Program-made: the position numbers and the translations under genes
Shown: piece after piece, positions 5,039 through 6,609 of the stretch
Layout of the letters: every line of letters starts with the position of its first letter
Position numbering within the stretch: the first letter of the stretch is position 1
The notes under the pieces: model-generated
The model's input: only the letters and a program-made list of their open reading frames with translations
Told to the model about the DNA's origin: nothing
The model's database searches: none
NCBI GenBank assembly: GCA_021839095.1
Contig: JAKCBU010000063.1
Coordinates: 1 to 6,609 of the forward strand
Direction: 5' to 3'
DNA from: Pseudomonadota bacterium
Lineage (GTDB): Bacteria > Pseudomonadota > Gammaproteobacteria > Acidithiobacillales > Acidithiobacillaceae
DNA: 6,609 bases

Positions 5039-6609
5039 TTATCGTTCCTTGCCGGGTCTCTCTTTCTGTTGCGGGGCGGGGCGGTTCGCCTTTTCCGGTA
5101 TCCCCGTCTCATTCCCGCGCGGCGAGCGTTTCGGCTGCATCTCCTCCCGTTCCTGTTGCCAGACCTTTTGCAGGTCGGCATCCCGGACCTCGATGCCCAG
5201 ACAAGCGGCGGCGCGGGCGGCCTGCTCCCGGAATGCCGCGCTGCCGGTAATGTCCACCGCGCCGTACTTCTGCGCGGCAATCCGCAAGGCGGCCTCTACG
5301 GTGGATTCGGCCCGGTCATGGACATCGATGCGCGGGCCGGTGTCGGTGAACAGATCACGGCCCCGCGCGTCGCGGTAATGGATCAACTGACGGCGATGGT
5401 CTATTTCATGGCGGAGTTTGGACAAGACCGGCTTGAGCGCATCCAGTTCCTCGCCCTCGATGCCGTTCTTCTTCTGGTTGTCATTCCGCCGCTCCCGATA
5501 CCGGATACCCCGCAGGGCGGCCTTGGCAGCTTCATCTTCTATTGGTGGAGCGGCCTGCTGCTCCAGCCAGTCCCGCCAGACCATGGTACGTGGCAAGGCA
5601 TGGCGCTCTTTGAGGTGCCGCTTCTGCAAGGCTTCCTTCTCACTGGCCGCCGTAAACGCCCACAGAGACGTAGCCGTCTGCCGGCTGCAAGTGCCGGTGG
5701 CAATCTTGTGCGTGATGAACAGGGACTTGCGGCCTTTGTGGTCCTGTCGTTGGGCCTCGCGTTCCGCTTTCTGCCGCGCCAGCAGCGCCTTGCGGGCATC
5801 CCGCCGGGTGTCCTTGATACGCTGTTGATCAGCCTGGTACCGGATATGCAGATCCTCGCGGGCCTTTTGCCGCTCGGCGCGGCGCCTGGCGCGTTGGCCG
5901 TTATCGTCCCCGCCGGGGGCATCCCTGCCGGGTGCATCCCCATCGTGCGGGGCGGGTCCGTCCTGCTGGTGGCCGGATTGCGCTTCATGTAGGAAATCGG
6001 CGTAGGTGGTGGTGGCTGGTTTTTGGGAAAAGGAAGGGGAGGGCGGTGTGAACGTCCCCAGCCGTTGCTCCAGCCGCATCTTCGTAAAGTTCCGGTCCAG
6101 CTTGGAGATTGGGCAGGCCAGCACGCGGCCTTGCAGGCGGCAGCCTTTCTCCAGTTCGGTGGTGACCACCATGCCGGTGCCTTTGGTCTGGATAACCATG
6201 CCATACGGCGCCAGGGCGTCATGCAGGTCCTGCCATGTGGCGTCGGGATTCGCCAGGGCATCACGCAACGCCACCGCCGGATCCCTCTGCGCCCATTCCT
6301 GGAAACTTGGCGCGCCCTGGCTCCGTTCGGCGGCCTTGGCGGCCTGCGTGGTGCGTGGACCTATTTCATCGCCATGCTTGAGCAAACCTTTCTCGGCGCG
6401 CTCTTTGCGGGACATGCGGACGATCTGTGGTCCATTGTCGGTATCCAGCGTCACATAGGGACCGTTGTCCCGCCGGAAACCATGAATCAGCTCCAGTTCC
6501 CGCATCGCCTTGTCGATGACGTGGTAATCCCGGCGCGGCGGTCCCATGACAAGTCCTTTCTCGGGGTGGACCCGGTTGACGGCGATATGCACATGGTCAT
6601 TGAGATCGG
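5039..6609 (-). CDS. traI: TraI/MobA-type (MOBP) conjugative relaxase, C-terminal part (5' end outside window)
   Basis: About 522 C-terminal residues are visible; the frame is open at the right edge, so the gene is partial. The first visible residues, DLNDHVHIAVNRVHPEKG, match motif III of MOBP relaxases (the HxH metal-binding histidines followed by V-N-R-x-H). The catalytic tyrosine motif must lie outside the window. Residues about 20-65 complete the nuclease domain. A basic, Arg/Lys/Gln-rich, probably coiled-coil stretch follows (about 235-300 and 320-345). Near the end, LFTDTGPRIDVHDRAE plus VEAALRIAAQKYG and ITGSAAF match an LPD7-type domain common in plasmid relaxases (about 418-485), followed by a charged tail. 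The enzyme nicks oriT, stays bound to the 5' end and leads the strand into the recipient. The GTG at 6590-6592 is not the true start, since motif III would be cut. The stop is TAA at 5039-5041. Confidence 0.9.
   Translation of the reverse strand, partial: DLNDHVHIAVNRVHPEKGLVMGPPRRDYHVIDKAMRELELIHGFRRDNGPYVTLDTDNGPQIVRMSRKERAEKGLLKHGDEIGPRTTQAAKAAERSQGAPSFQEWAQRDPAVALRDALANPDATWQDLHDALAPYGMVIQTKGTGMVVTTELEKGCRLQGRVLACPISKLDRNFTKMRLEQRLGTFTPPSPSFSQKPATTTYADFLHEAQSGHQQDGPAPHDGDAPGRDAPGGDDNGQRARRRAERQKAREDLHIRYQADQQRIKDTRRDARKALLARQKAEREAQRQDHKGRKSLFITHKIATGTCSRQTATSLWAFTAASEKEALQKRHLKERHALPRTMVWRDWLEQQAAPPIEDEAAKAALRGIRYRERRNDNQKKNGIEGEELDALKPVLSKLRHEIDHRRQLIHYRDARGRDLFTDTGPRIDVHDRAESTVEAALRIAAQKYGAVDITGSAAFREQAARAAACLGIEVRDADLQKVWQQEREEMQPKRSPRGNETGIPEKANRPAPQQKERPGKER
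5911..5940 (-). repeat. Two 15-bp direct repeats in the relaxase linker
   Basis: Two adjacent 15-base units, CGCCGGGGGCATCCC and TGCCGGGTGCATCCC on the + strand, differ at two positions. In the relaxase they encode part of a Asp/Ala/Pro/Gly-rich linker (DGDAPGRDAPGGDD) between the nuclease half and the basic C-terminal half. In-frame units of this kind let linker length vary. Confidence 0.6.

Noticed and set aside
5027..5992. A 321-codon open frame on the + strand opposite the relaxase.
   Set aside because: It is the antisense shadow of a high-GC gene with clear relaxase and LPD7 motifs; its hydrophobic translation matches no family I recognise.
6590..6592. GTG as the start of the relaxase.
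   Set aside because: Codons before it (DLNDH) complete the conserved histidine motif, so the gene continues past the window edge.

Overview
The window looks like a piece of a conjugative or mobilizable element (plasmid or integrative element) from a Gram-negative, probably gamma- or acidithiobacillia-like, proteobacterium. The evidence is a lipobox-bearing lipoprotein, an E. coli Kch-type potassium channel, and a MOBP/TraI-type relaxase with plasmid-type accessory genes. I cannot name the species.

Left part, + strand (1-1752). The last codons of a HicA-like toxin overlap by ATGA with a complete hicB antitoxin gene (37-435). After a short gap comes a complete Kch-like two-domain potassium channel (517-1752). 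Its codons look richer in A/T than those of the right part, and nothing ties it to the transfer genes.

Right part, - strand (1868-6609, read right to left). The C-terminal ~520 residues of a TraI-like relaxase enter from the right edge and stop at 5039. A hairpin with a T-run (a probable terminator) and a 17-bp imperfect palindrome fill the following gap. Then comes a tightly packed string: a TOPRIM/DUF3991 primase-like protein (start revised to 4834), a D12-class adenine methylase (3388), a previously easily missed 44-residue lipoprotein (2444, overlapping the methylase stop by ATGA) and a minimal lysophospholipid-acyltransferase-like gene (2308, one base after the lipoprotein stop). The last gene carries a single in-frame amber codon within otherwise continuous family sequence. 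The spacings (3 nt, ATGA overlap, 1 nt) indicate one translationally coupled operon.

How the genes may work together. The relaxase nicks and pilots DNA. The primase-like protein could help second-strand synthesis in the recipient. The methylase could modify the incoming DNA. The lipoprotein and acyltransferase act at, or on, the envelope and are the least explained members. HicAB would help retain the element. The most interesting part is the lipoprotein-acyltransferase pair at the end of the transfer operon.
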